Positions 33,201-41,489 of a DNA stretch of 64,000 nt are shown piece after piece. Numbering within the stretch: the first letter of the stretch is position 1; each line of letters starts with the position of its first letter. The translations under genes and the position numbers were made by a program. The notes below the pieces were generated by a model, which was not told the DNA's origin, did no database searches, and worked only from the letters and a program-made list of their open reading frames with translations. The stretch is from NCBI GenBank assembly GCA_022457155.1, contig JAJGOT010000286.1, forward strand, positions 900,001 through 964,000, in the 5' to 3' direction. The DNA comes from Cladopsammia gracilis. Its lineage: Eukaryota; Cnidaria; Anthozoa; Scleractinia; Dendrophylliidae.

Positions 33201-34680
33201 ACGCTGCCAGTGAAACAATTTTTCTCATTGCAATTTGCAATAGCATGCTAGCACGTTGTTCGTTTCACACATTTTTATTGAGTCAGGGTCGCCGTGAGAA
33301 TCATGCTCTTTTCAATTTAACGACACCAACAAATGATTCGCCTTCTTCAAGGTGATGGTCAAAAACCGGCCAAACGCTTCACAATTTTCCATTCTTCTCT
33401 CGTCTTCAGCTCAAAGCATGCTTTCACCTTCACACACGCCCAATGCAACCTGTGGCCAAGGCGTCATGCTTATAACAGGGACAAAAATAACAACACTTTA
33501 TCAGCTCTTGCGACAGGAAGTATCCATCAAACTTGAAGACGAAAGAAAGCAAATTCAAGCAAGTTCGTGAAAGCGTTGTAATTGAATTTTGGCTTGTAAA
33601 TCGAAGGGTAGATTTGTGTGAGCGGCAACGCCGTAACTTGATTATCATAAAATATGTGTACATTTCTCAATAACTTGTCGAAAAATTCGTCCTACAAGGA
33701 TACACGGGCTACGGAAAGGAAAAGGAGGAGGCCCATATTATTCTTTATAACCATTTAAAGAAAAATCGTTTCCATAGAAGAGTCGTTGTATACAAGGTCG
33801 CCAAAGATCGGCTGGTCCGTGGGATCAACCGACGCTACGATACAGCTACTGAGCAATGCAATGAAGGATCAAGTAGTATTAAAGGAGATTTATTTGCATT
33901 TCTAAACTAAAAGAAGGTTGTAAGGTTACTTTTATAAAAAGTACTCACCTAAAAAAAGAAGGTTAAAATCCAAGATATGGCACAGTTTACGACGAACGTT
34001 TATATCCTACGGAGGGCTATTCTCTAATCTACTATGGCCAACGGAAAACCTAGCAAATAAAAGTCAGTTGATGGAAGTTAGCTGCGGTGTAGCCTCTGCA
34101 AAATGAAACATTGATTGTTAATAGAGTTTAATAAAACGTTTGACATAACAGTAAGAAATACTGAGAGAGAGGAAATACTCGCTATCATCTCTTCGCACGA
34201 CTGAAATCGAGATGCTCGTCTGCAGGCCTTGTCAGCTATGTGGAATTTTTGTACCATGAACCCATTGCACGCAAATTGTGTTGACGCTTTTCTATGCAAA
34301 CAAAATGTCGAGCTTACGAGATATAGACTAAGCAAGGCCTGCAAAACGGGCAGTACACAAAGCAGCTGAAGCCCCGTTCACTTGGAAAATATTTTGGTTC
34401 TTGTTGGCTCCGGTTATAATATCTTGCGTACCACAATAGAGTGTTGTTCGTATTTCAGCCGATAAACAGCTTGCAAACATTCAACGAAGACTTTTGTTGA
34501 GGCTTGGAGACCACCAAAAGCGTCTGTAAAGTGGACAGCAACAATTTGGTTCGCTGCCAAACGGCTTACTTACGCGGTAACAACTTCTTTACTCCATTCA
34601 CTGACTCTCAGCTTCCCGTCTTCCACCGCAGCACAACGCAAAGCCCGCCTCAAATGGCCTAGCACCGAAAACAAGAAACA
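12188..34680 (-). CDS. Four-KH RNA-binding protein, IGF2BP/IMP family
   Basis: This family binds mRNAs through tandem KH domains and controls their transport, stability and translation in cytoplasmic granules. Thirteen exons from 25091 to 12188 join without any phase conflict to give 458 residues. KH1 (about 44-115) has GKEG at 56-59, KH2 (121-223) GKGH at 137-140, KH3 (278-355) GKQA at 296-299, and KH4 (365-450) GKEG at 390-393. A P/Q/H-rich linker (224-277) separates the KH pairs as in IGF2BP. PENGRR before KH1 and the KH3-KH4 spacing also match. The start is unresolved: candidate upstream exons are at 29737, 31128, 31944 and 34574. No RRM-coding exon was found, so the protein may lack the RRMs or they may lie elsewhere. 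The introns host many MITEs. Confidence 0.88.
12815..13010. mobile_element. MITE with about 85-bp inverted arms in a KH-gene intron
   Basis: Ends GGAAGACTTAATTATATGCA and the inverse. The arms continue through GTTAAAAACTCATTTT and GGTTAGCTTTTATTTACTGT with few mismatches. The loop is only about 20 bp, so a transcript would fold into a long hairpin. Confidence 0.85.
13228..13245. repeat. Poly-C tract
   Basis: Uninterrupted run of C within an intron, followed by AAAAG. Such runs recur at several element edges in this window. Confidence 0.7.
13396..13509 (-). CDS. KH gene exon: second half of KH4
   Basis: Phase 0 on both sides, 38 residues (396-433) starting VKELQKQTGVRIKV. Acceptor CCCATAAG and donor CAG|GTTGGT. 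It continues the KH4 fold after the GKEG loop. Confidence 0.88.
13775..13942 (-). CDS. KH gene exon: KH3 end and KH4 GxxG loop
   Basis: Phase 0, 56 residues (340-395). It contains EIFIP and RFIGKEGHN, the canonical KH4 GxxG loop. Acceptor TTTACAG, donor AAT|GTAAGT. Confidence 0.92.
14271..14456 (-). CDS. KH gene exon: KH3 core
   Basis: Phase 0, 62 residues (278-339) from VPVKVHLTFPSKF to YQQYF. The loop reads GKQA instead of GxxG. Acceptor TTTTTTAG, donor GTAAGTG. Confidence 0.92.
15595..15715 (-). mobile_element. Eroded fragment of the 88-bp-repeat TTAA MITE
   Basis: The minus-orientation end of the family at 17029: AGTACTGCCAAAGAGG, TTTGAATGGTC, GTTAGAACT, ACATGTCTCCATAATTGA and CTGGGA. 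The outer TTAA is not preserved. Another small piece of the same family's tail (TTCAAGAAAAATCCCAAATT) is at 14498-14517. Confidence 0.55.
16036..16107 (-). CDS. KH gene exon: linker
   Basis: Phase 0, 24 residues (254-277), aromatic and Asn/Gln-rich linker between KH2 and KH3. Acceptor ATTGCAG, donor CAG|GTAATT. Confidence 0.85.
16305..16658. mobile_element. Fold-back MITE, about 350 bp, intronic
   Basis: Ends ATAGAGTCC and GGACTCTAT. The arms share, inverted, ATCACAAAAACTTAATTTGT and TTTGGGGGTGAGAT, among other blocks. Both arms are recognisable over about 150 bp with moderate divergence. Confidence 0.8.
16893..16982 (-). CDS. KH gene exon: P/Q/H-rich linker
   Basis: Phase 0, 30 residues (224-253), including SPQQFFMQPQQGPWPP. 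Acceptor CTTTACAG, donor CCG|GTGAGT. The composition matches the disordered linker between the two KH pairs in IGF2BP proteins. Confidence 0.85.
17029..17233 (+). mobile_element. TTAA MITE with single 88-bp unit (205 bp), complete
   Basis: TTAA flanks at 17025-17028 and 17234-17237. Ends CCCTTTCACTCCCAGAG and CTCGGGAGTGAAAGAG are imperfect inverted repeats. This is the shortest complete family member, with one copy of the internal unit. TTAA duplications and CCC/GGG termini point to piggyBac-type mobilisation. Confidence 0.85.
17301..17493 (-). CDS. KH gene exon: second half of KH2
   Basis: 64 residues (160-223) after one base completing Lys159. Ends KAYACLKRIMRE before GTTTGG. It contains an acidic insertion (LTLDEDTMLSSLEEEA) not usual for KH2. 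Confidence 0.88.
17794..17860 (-). CDS. KH gene exon: KH2 loop
   Basis: 67 nt between acceptor TTATTGAAG and donor AAA|GTAAGTT. It encodes the GKGHCNLKQITD segment right after Gly137. The second glycine of GxxG is His. Confidence 0.88.
18232..19630. mobile_element. 1.4-kb inverted-repeat element in a KH-gene intron
   Basis: Terminal inverted repeats of about 57 bp, beginning TATATGTGACCCTCCAC and running on through AAACAGTGAATAAGGTGAAC. The left copy is at 18232 and the inverse ends at 19630. The interior has no transposase. It contains scattered GTGTTAA/TTAACAC motifs in both orientations. The outermost TA could be a Tc1/mariner-type target duplication; the superfamily is not settled. Confidence 0.8.
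19774..19829 (-). CDS. KH gene exon: start of KH2
   Basis: 56 nt; encodes 18 full residues (119-136) including QMRVLVHSSIAGQVI plus split codons. Acceptor CTGTGTTTTAG, donor ATCG|GTAAGC. Confidence 0.9.
20603..20742. mobile_element. Hairpin MITE, about 140 bp
   Basis: Inverted ends contain TTATTGACTGAGTGGGAG and CTCCCAATCAGTCAATAA. The arms continue through GGAAAACATTTGGCTC and GAGCCAAATATTTTCC. It abuts a second element at 20742-20932. Confidence 0.8.
20742..20932. mobile_element. Second inverted-repeat element abutting the previous one
   Basis: Short inverted termini ATTTTATAATATGAC (20742-20756) and GTCACATTATAAAAT (20918-20932) enclose a G+C-richer 160-bp body. It may be a separate MITE or the outer part of a composite with its neighbour. 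Confidence 0.5.
21053..21147 (-). CDS. KH gene exon: end of KH1
   Basis: 95 nt; 31 residues (87-117) VVEIVGTPAQC through TDPAKR, the last strand and helix of KH1. Acceptor TGTTTAG, donor AG|GTATGAG. Confidence 0.9.
22025..22057 (-). ncRNA. Hammerhead-like CTGATGA...GAA motif, possibly retroelement-derived
   Basis: On the minus strand: CTGATGA, one A, a 5-bp stem GTCTA/TAGAC, then GAAG. This resembles the hammerhead core (CTGANGA-stem II-GAAA) but has an extra A and an imperfect last base. A sister motif is at 41404-41432. It may be only a degenerate 3' end of a retroelement. Confidence 0.25.
22376..22533. mobile_element. MITE with GGGCTGTGCTCT termini
   Basis: GGGCTGTGCTCT at 22376 and AGAGCACAGCC ending at 22533 are inverted. 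Further inner pairs use GGGCTCC and GGAGCC-like blocks. Intronic. Confidence 0.6.
22691..22733 (-). CDS. KH gene exon: middle of KH1
   Basis: 43 nt; completes Asp72 and adds ITVHKKDDKSPFEK (73-86). Acceptor CTTCTCTAG, donor AAG|GTGGGT. Confidence 0.9.
23205..23305 (-). mobile_element. Eroded end of the 88-bp-repeat TTAA MITE
   Basis: Reads TTGAATGGTCAAACTTTAG, ATTTCATCCACAAACTC and ends GCAGTGAAAGGGTTCAA. This matches the terminal unit and TIR of the family with many changes. TTCAA replaces TTAA at the edge. Confidence 0.5.
23395..23481 (-). CDS. KH gene exon: KH1 GxxG loop
   Basis: 87 nt; 28 residues (44-71) from VLVPPTMVGAIIGKEGKKI to DKTGT, a canonical KH1 start with GKEG. Acceptor TTGTAAG, donor AGA|GTAAGT. 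Confidence 0.95.
23536..23776. mobile_element. MITE, about 240 bp, intronic
   Basis: Ends AATAGTCCATTTTAC and GTAAAATGGTCTATT are inverted. The inner arms pair TTTGAGTGGAAGTGAGG with CCTCGCTTCCACTCAAA. Confidence 0.8.
24175..24362 (-). mobile_element. tRNA-like SINE
   Basis: On the minus strand GGTTTAGTGGTTAGAGCACT resembles a tRNA A box/D arm. It is followed by a weak B-box-like stretch (CCAATTCCTGGCC) and a tail containing GTTGTTAGTTCTCTCCTTGC and GGAGAAAAACC-complement sequence. The layout fits a tRNA-derived SINE. The B box is degenerate and it is unlikely to be active. Confidence 0.5.
24965..25091 (-). CDS. KH gene exon: region before KH1
   Basis: 127 nt; 41 residues, acidic then basic: EDELPDIRNSQSPENGRRNG, followed by an Arg/Lys/Pro-rich part ending ETDYYI. 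PENGRR is shared with IGF2BP upstream of KH1. Acceptor TTACATAG, donor CAG|GTACAT. It enters in a frame that needs one base from the previous exon. Confidence 0.9.
28159..28440. repeat. Two-copy tandem duplication, 141-bp unit
   Basis: The unit starts near GGGACCATAAAATTAATG and includes TACAGGATGTCAATATTAAG and GGGAGAGAAGAAACTGTCCA. The two copies are close to identical, with a few substitutions and 2-base indels. Start positions differ by 141 bp. Confidence 0.85.
28672..28847. mobile_element. MITE, about 175 bp, with ACTTATTCCAAAG ends
   Basis: ACTTATTCCAAAGAAGCGG and the inverse CCACTTTGGAATAAGGT. The arms pair further through CCAATTTATCATTCTTT and TTAGCCCT. Intronic. Confidence 0.8.
28943..29106. 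mobile_element. MITE, about 165 bp, CTTTGTT ends
   Basis: CTTTGTTTAAGGGCTTGTTC and the inverse GAACAAGCCCTCGAACAAAG. The arms include GATGTCATCTGACCACCAAT and its inverse. Intronic, directly after the previous element. Confidence 0.75.
29737..29754 (-). CDS. Possible 18-nt microexon of the KH gene
   Basis: Minus strand: TACTTTTAG|18 nt|GTAACG. In the phase required by the next exon it encodes ADDALS-G, continuing naturally into EDELPD. The length is divisible by three, so it could be optional. The signals are moderate and it has not been verified. Confidence 0.4.
31128..31164 (-). CDS. Possible upstream exon of the KH gene (37 nt)
   Basis: Acceptor CTTTTATTTTAG and donor CAG|GTAATA are good. 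In the phase leading to 29737 it would read CWTRFGTSRKS; in the phase following the ATG exon at 31944 it reads AVGPGLEQVGNQ. The two frames conflict, so either another exon intervenes or one model is wrong. Confidence 0.4.
31944..31993 (-). CDS. Possible first coding exon of the KH gene
   Basis: Acceptor GACCTTTCAG, 18 nt of leader, ATG at 31973-31975 opening MEYSGREEPQ, and donor AAGG|GTAAGTT. It leaves two bases, which does not fit directly onto the exon at 24965. Whether it belongs to this gene's start is uncertain. Confidence 0.4.
34574..34680 (-). other. Candidate non-coding first exon of the KH gene
   Basis: A strong donor, ACCGC|GTAAGTAAG, lies at the lower edge. No usable ATG was seen. 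It lies just downstream of the promoter-like region at 34847-34953. The upper boundary is arbitrary. Confidence 0.3.
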
Positions 34681-34846
34681 AATGTCACAAACTGTACGGT
34701 TTCAACAAATTACAACTACCGAACGACTTCAAAACACCTGAAACAGCTGGAAGTTGCAGAATTTACAGATAAAGTAAAGTAAAAGGCTCGTAGTTATGTG
34801 AAATTCTGACCTCCGAGAAAGCTTCAAGCGTAGCGAAAGCCAAGGC

Positions 34847-34953
34847 CACGTGCCGCCGGTGATACAAGATCACGTGACTCCGTGACATGTGTCATTTGAA
34901 CAGGTTGTGCAATCACGTTTTCTGTCACTTCATTGGTCAGAATGGACCACGTG
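34847..34953 (-). promoter_or_regulatory. Promoter-like cluster: three CACGTG E-boxes and a CCAAT box
   Basis: CACGTG at 34847-34852, 34871-34876 and 34948-34953, and ATTGG (CCAAT on the minus strand) at 34932-34936. One E-box is in the TCACGTGA context favoured by MITF/TFE/USF-type factors. Position and local G+C rise suit the start of the KH gene. Function is inferred. Confidence 0.4.
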
Positions 34954-35935
34954 ATGTGTAAGCCTCTCAAAGAAGCCGTGTAATGCTATTCATGATGTGA
35001 CAATATTACATGTAATATTCAAGTGAACAGCAGGTTTGAACAATATCGCGCGAATTTATGTAGCGTTTCGACACAAGGAAAACCCACAAGTGCTATGGAA
35101 AGTTGTTATTATCGACCTCCCGTGTAAAGCCACATGCAAAATCTATTTAAAAGTCGTTTTTGAACTGTTTTGATTCCCCGCGAACCAATCAGCATGCTCG
35201 TTCTGTTGTTGTGTCGTATTCATTCCTTTATCAGGTACAGATTGCCACACAAAGGGCGGAGATTTCGCAATTCTTTGATTCGTGGTTAGTTCCGTTTCAC
35301 TTTAGAGCAATTGTATACAGTTCCCCCAAAATAGCTGAGATTTTATGAGATGCCTGTCATTGTTCAATAATACTAATAAATGACATAAATGTGACAGAAA
35401 GTTCTACAAAACGACTTCAAGCCGTGAACTTTCAATATCCTTAATTTTTAATCCATCAGTTCTGATCATGAGATACAGAAATGTGTTAATTCTTTATAAA
35501 CTAGTCTTCTCTTTCTCTGCTTTCAGAATTATTGCTGTTTCTGTTTGGTTGCATTTTTTTACTTAGGCGATAACACTCCACCGAATTCGAAATTCACCCG
35601 GTGACTGTAGTTGTTCAGTTCGGTATGAAACTACTGTTTCTGCAAAATTTGAATTTTCCAATAATTATCAATTGAAAAGTTACGATGCAAGCAAGAAGAT
35701 TTTTCTCAACAAGATCTTATTAGAAAGATTGTAGTTAACTTTTTTTGTTTCTTTGTTTTCCATCTAAATTGTTCTCTATATAAAACGTCACTGCATGCTT
35801 TCTAATACTGCTACATCCCTCAAATTTGAGGAGTAAAATCTACTTCCTAGTATTGTAAATTTTTAATTGATAAATATTGCAGAATTCTGTCCTGATTACC
35901 CATGATTCTCATCATCGCAAAGTGGTCTGCTATTC

Positions 35936-36162
35936 GGCCCGGTTGTTCGAAGTTAACGCTAACCCAGGATTAAAACTTAACCGATGATGTAATTTATCTT
36001 GTTAGAAGTGTTTTCAAAAACGCGAAGACAAGTCAAAGTCGAAACTAAAGTGTGAAAATACTTTGGAAATATCTCCATTGATACAATTGATTAAGTATTT
36101 AACTGGAATCGAAATTGACGCTAACCCTGGGTTAGCTTAATCGCGCTTTGAGCAAACCGGCC
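35936..36162. mobile_element. MITE with GGCCCGGTTGTTCGAA ends
   Basis: GGCCCGGTTGTTCGAAGTTA at the left; CCCTGGGTTAGCTTAA and AAACCGGCC at the right are the inverse. The body is about 150 bp with no ORF. I recall this terminal style from coral repeats, without a database check. Confidence 0.75.
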
Positions 36163-37856
36163 TGGTGATTAGAAACGGTAAGTTATTCAGTTAGCGGCTT
36201 GGTGTGTTGTGGCTTGAATATATTTAGTACGTGAACTGTTTACATATTCTAATCATTCTAGAAACAAACGTTACATTTCCGCAAGTCGGAAGTGGGCGGA
36301 AAAATTACAAATAACCAGTGTGCTCGTTTTGTGACTTTTACGGTCCATGTTAGGATGTTAGCAACACAGTATGGTTGTTGAAAGTGGTTTTTTTTCTCTC
36401 ATCTCAATCACATCATCAGTTTGGCTAAAATTCAGCGACGATTGCTGAATTTCTTTAGTTCAGCATACATCGTTTGTTGAAAATGGACAAAATTACGAAG
36501 TCGTGCTTTTGTCCTGGTCCGTCATATCACATTGATTATGGACGTGACCAACAAACAATGGATTCGATTGAAACGGAAAGTAACTTAATGAGGATTTAAA
36601 TCGAGCTAGCATATGATATGGTATATTAGCCTTTAATATCAGTAAAAAATTATTCTTCTTGTGGCCGTTATATCGTATTTGATAAACTCGGGACTCCAAG
36701 CTACAGAAGCAGAATCAATGCATATCAGTTATGCAAAGCAAAAAAGTCATACTGCCGAGAAAACTAAGTTAGCAAGCACTTGGTATACAGTAAAAAAACA
36801 TACAACTAAAGCCGATATAAACAGTACCATCCGTACCGATAGTGGCTTAATTCTAAACTGCAAAAAAAAAAAAATCAAATCACATTTTGCAAAATATTCA
36901 AAAACAAGAAGTTCCGCATCAAAGCTCAGTCAGAGTACTTCTCGATGACTGTCATTTGAATTTTGTCACACTTCAGGATTTTATCCACAGAATCTAAAAA
37001 GCCTACAGAAATATTACATCCAGCTATTAAAAATATCCATGTATCAACGGGCTGTAAAGACTGTAAAGCTGAGTCTCTAACACAAACGACTGTTATTATA
37101 ACTGCATGAACTGAAATGTTGCGCACAATCGATATTTAACACTCATTATAGAAAATGTAACTTACCTAACCTTGACCAGCTAAGACACTAAATTTCACCA
37201 CCAGCCTGACAAAAGCTGTTTAATCCACCCGACCAGAATACGTGGATATCCTTTTGAAAGAGAAGCTAACTGGTTGAGGCTATTTTAAGGTTTTCTGTGT
37301 ACATGATGGCTGAGATACAAAAGATAACCTCATCGTGGGCACGGGTTTTCAATTGCGCTAACATTTTTTTAGGTATAATTCTACTAAACGGCGGGCCATT
37401 CAATTTTCAAAGGCAGTCTCGTTAGTATGTAGTCTCTAGCTTGTTCTACGTTGGACTGAAATAATGAGAATTCCTTTTCTTGTAGAAAGTTGGAAGTATG
37501 ATAGGTCTGATAGAGAAGATATCGAACGTGGAACTGGAATAAAGCACACCGGATGTTTACGATGCCATATATAGTTTTAACCAATGAGAAACCGCTTTGG
37601 CAAAACAATGAACGTAATATATCAAACACGTTGCTCATGGACTAACCTGTCAAACTCACGAGCGAGTACGATAAGGAAAACAAAAGGTCCTGAAACAATA
37701 GAGTGCAACACAACAAAGATAGTAAACAAAGAGCAATATCCAAACAAACAACGACGTCAAGCAATGAAAAGTCCATAGTGGCAACACTGACTATTTCTTT
37801 TATGATTTGGAGGGGGGAAATATCCCGAATTTTCGAAACTCCCGATTTTTCGAACC
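36163..37856. other. No gene seen
   Basis: The short ORFs here lack splice context or conserved motifs. A+T-rich, with poly-A runs near 36861. Confidence 0.4.
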
Positions 37857-38046
37857 AATAGGCTATTTGCACGATGACGTCATTTGACTACTACTACCAG
37901 AATCCTTCAGTTTTTTGTTTTGTAGTGCAAATTAGGGCTATTGTTATTTAAACCGCACTGGGATTACAAAATTTAAATAAGAAAGGAAAAACGAAATGAA
38001 TTCTGGTAGTAGTAGTCAAATGACGTCATAGTGCAAATGGCCTATT
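37857..38046. mobile_element. MITE, about 190 bp, with TGACGTCA in the arms
   Basis: AATAGGCTATTTGCAC and the inverse GTGCAAATGGCCTATT. The arms carry ATGACGTCATTTGACTACTA and its inverse. Each arm holds a TGACGTCA (CRE/ATF-type) palindrome. Confidence 0.85.
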
Positions 38047-38053
38047 TCCTTTT

Positions 38054-40056
38054 CCCTACACGACTACATGACTCCCTCGCGAGTGTTTTAGCCATTTTAT
38101 ATTTAAGCTCGCAAAATGATGCTTCATGTATTTGTAGCGGGTATATGGAGAAATCGAGGTGACTGAATTAAAAGCCTTCTAAACTCGCAAAATGATACAG
38201 ACTATAGTCTCGAGGTCATTTGTGTTTTTAAGCTGTCTGCTAGTTTTGACCTCTTTGTCGGGGCGTCTGTTTCATAGCGATTATTATGCCATCGTGGCAT
38301 TTGTTAGAATAGCTCTGCAGTAAAACCTTTGACATTGCATGTAGGCTTAGAGCAAGCTTCGATTTGGAGGTCATTTTGAAATTACGCTGTATTCTCGGCG
38401 GTTTTCTTGAACTCTGGTTTCTTCGACTCGGCGGCTTTGCTCTTCTTTAGTTCCGGCTTTCTTCAGTTTTGTTTGTGACCTCTTGCTGTGCTCATGTAGC
38501 CATTTTCTAGTAGAGGTTTACCAACAATGTAAGGTTTTTCACTCTCTCTGAATCTCTTAGGTAGTCGGATCTATTAGTTTGAAATTATCGACCGTCAATG
38601 GTTTCTTGCAATTAGTTTTATTTTCGCTGTGGGATGTACAATATGCGAGCCAGCGAGCCAGCGAGTCACGCGAAAACACAAATACTCGTTCCCAGTCCTG
38701 TTGTTCCCCTTCTTCACTGTTCACTGTTCACACGAGAAAGCGTGCTTTCAGTGTATTGCAACTTGAAAACTCTTGCCAGTTTGTTTCAAGTTCTCATATG
38801 TCGGTTGATTATGGTTTGTTGTCCCTTCAAGGAATCATATTATGCTTTCTTCTCGGTGTTCCAAGAGCATTTCATAAATGAGGAAATGTTCCGTTTCGAA
38901 CACAAACAGCAAAATCGCCGTGACATGGCTCTTTTTAGATTTAATCTAGCGCTGAAGTAAAAATGAGCTCAGTGACCCCCATTTTTTATTATCGAATTGT
39001 ACTCGGCATGTTGAGATAAAAAGTTTTTGCAAAGTTAAAAAATAGGGTGCCACCTGAAATTTTAAAAAAATTTAAAGTGGCATGAAGCTAAAATTAAAAT
39101 TAAATTTTAAAATTAAAATCCACGCAGCTCTTAGAATGAGTTGTTTTATTGGCTCATCAAACAATGGATGAATGACCTAAACAATGCCCCTATCTCTAAA
39201 AATAATATCAGCTGCCTTTTACAAGGCAAATGGAAATAGAGGTTTATGAGAGCTGCGTGCTATCTGAAAATTTAGGCCGTTTTAACAGGAGAATGATTGA
39301 ATGCTGACGTGAATATAAAATCTAGTGACAACTACTTTTTCTTGTGAGCACGTGCAATTTTACTAACGTCCGCGTGGCCAGCGCGAGTGTGGCTACAAAG
39401 TAGAATGTGCCGTTACAAAAGGTCAGATCTATCAGGGAAAGTACTCATGAATTTCACACTAGCAGCAACAAGAAAACCTTACCGTTCGTTTTGCTCTGTC
39501 AAGTCAAAAAATTGAAGCAGGGTCTTGTCTGCGGGAAATCATGGAACTATTAATTCACTATTAACGTTACAATTTTTCCAAAGCAACAGTTTTTTCAAGC
39601 TTTTCTGTGTACGTGTACTGTGTATTGCTTACCGCGTTGCTTTTGTTTTGTTTTTCGCAATCTCCAAGGCGTTATTTAACGTGGCTCGCATGGCTCGCAA
39701 CCATGGCTGACCCATGGCTCGTGTGACTCGCTGGCTCGCAGCCATGGCTCGCTGGCTTGCAGCATGACTCGCTGGCTCGCTGACTCGCATATTGGTATTG
39801 ACTTCTAACAAATGCCACGATGGCATAATAAAGAACATCGCTATGAAACAGACGCCCCGACAAAGAGGCCAAAACTAGCAGACAGCTTAAAAACACAAAT
39901 GACCTCGAGACTATAGTCTGTATCATTTTGCGAGTTTAGAAGGCTTTTAATTCAGTCACCTCGAATTCTCCATATACCCGCTACAAATACATGAAGCATT
40001 ATTTTGCGAGCTTAAATATAAAATGGCTAAAATACTCGCGAGGGAGTCGTGTAGGC
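38054..40056. mobile_element. 2-kb element with about 250-bp inverted arms
   Basis: Left arm 38054-38311 and right arm 39805-40056 are inverted over about 250 bp (for example CCTACACGAC ends, CGACAAAGAGG, ATGCCACGATGGCATAATAA). Inner inverted pieces made of GCGAGCCAGCGAGCCAGCGA occur at about 38640-38670 and 39763-39795. On the left about 330 bp of other sequence separates inner from outer arm, which looks like a secondary insertion. No transposase ORF is seen. Confidence 0.75.
39677..39795. repeat. Irregular tandem repeat of GGCTCGCAGCCATGG type
   Basis: Mixed units TGGCTCGCA, CCATGGCTC and GACTCGCTGGCTCGC in head-to-tail order inside the 38054-40056 element. Confidence 0.7.
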
Positions 40057-40158
40057 CTCGGCACTCTTTATTGAGCGAAGATATGAAAGTTCTCTTCGAT
40101 TCTTCACCCCGATATCTCACGAGTAGCGCAGCGTGTATTATTTTGTTTTAACGATACC

Positions 40159-40190
40159 AGGAGCCCATGAATTCCTATCGATGGGCTCCT
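40159..40190. repeat. Short hairpin
   Basis: AGGAGCCCAT and ATGGGCTCCT flank a 12-base loop: a perfect 10-bp stem. No T run follows, and this is a eukaryotic context, so it is not called a terminator. Confidence 0.6.
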
Positions 40191-41403
40191 GACAATACTA
40201 ATTACGAAGTTTTACCCAATTTTCCCAAGATTTCAGAACGAGATTTTCGAAAATTCTCCGAATACTGTGAATACTGTCCGAAGATTGTACGAACGTCCCT
40301 TCCATTTTCCGAAAATGTCCGAAGATTTTTAAAGAAAATCCGAGGATATTTCGAATGTAGACCAATATCTTCATTCTTCCCAGTGAAGATAAAATTGATA
40401 TCTTCACATGTGTCGAGATATGTTTTTTTTTTCTTTTCTTTTTTTCCTTTTTTTTTTTTTTTTTTTTGCAGTGGGAGTAAACCTTGTATTTTACTGACGT
40501 TTATATAACAAAATAAGTAAACGGGGTTTCGTGAGGATGGTCGATGAGAGGGACTGGTCAATAGGAAGAGTGAACACTCCTTTAACTGTATCAGCGATTG
40601 GGTGCAAGACTACCTAAAAGGATTGTTAACGATCCTTGTCACTTGTCACTGCGAAATTACGAGGACACGCACGCGAGCGGAACGCGCGAATCAGGGGGAG
40701 ATCGCTCTCTTTCGCTTGTGTCCTTGAAATTTCGAAGTGAACGCGTCCTTGAAATTTCGTAGTGAAACAAAAGAAACGGCAAACTGATCCTTACGGCAGT
40801 AAAAGAGAAGCAGAAGAAAATATAGTAAAAGTTTTTTAGTGTCAAATATTTCGCTTTGCAAAAAACGTTATACAAGAAGTTTTGAATAAAACGGTAGTTT
40901 CTTGGTGTTGCGGATGGCGTGATTACCAAATGACGTAAAACAAAAGATTCAAAAGACACTGAACAATGCCCACACCACAACACAAAAGCTAACCAACAAT
41001 GGCTTCCGCAACACCAAGAAACACCCCAAAAAACTAATGAATAACAAAACAATGAATAAGTGAACCAGGTGGTTCTAACTTTGTCTATAATATATGCTTC
41101 ACGCGCTTTTCGTACGGAGTCTCTGCTAATACGTATCGATTCCAGCGGTATAAGTTACATATCCTTAGTAGAGTAGGGTCCTACTCGTCCTATATCATAC
41201 TGCTCCTATATCAGAACACTTTTATAATCTTGGAAATCAATAGACACGACGAACTTCATTAACTTTCTCATCCTAGTTAGTTTAGTTTATCTCCCGTCAA
41301 ACCGTTCGCCAATCATATTCATTGTTTTTATTATTCATTAGCCTTATCAAAACTGTAAAAAACATTAGCTTTATCAAGTTGTAATCATTTTTAGTTCTAG
41401 CCC

Positions 41404-41432
41404 CTGAAGAAGCTTTGTTTTGCAAAGCGAAA
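41404..41432 (+). ncRNA. Hammerhead-like CTGAAGA...GAAA motif
   Basis: CTGAAGA, one A, stem GCTTTG/CAAAGC with a 5-base loop, then GAAA. It has the order of the hammerhead catalytic core with one extra base after CTGANGA. The same layout is at 22025-22057 on the other strand. It may mark the 3' region of a retroelement; stems I and III were not established. Confidence 0.3.
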
Positions 41433-41456
41433 TATTGGGTACTATTATATTCCACT

Positions 41457-41489
41457 TTTATTTTATTTTATTTTATTTTATTTTATTTG
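41457..41489. repeat. (TTTTA)n microsatellite
   Basis: Six consecutive TTTTA units after an imperfect first unit. Confidence 0.85.

Noticed and set aside
40159..40190. Hairpin as a transcription terminator
   Set aside because: Rho-independent terminators are bacterial; there is no T tract and the surroundings are eukaryotic repeats.
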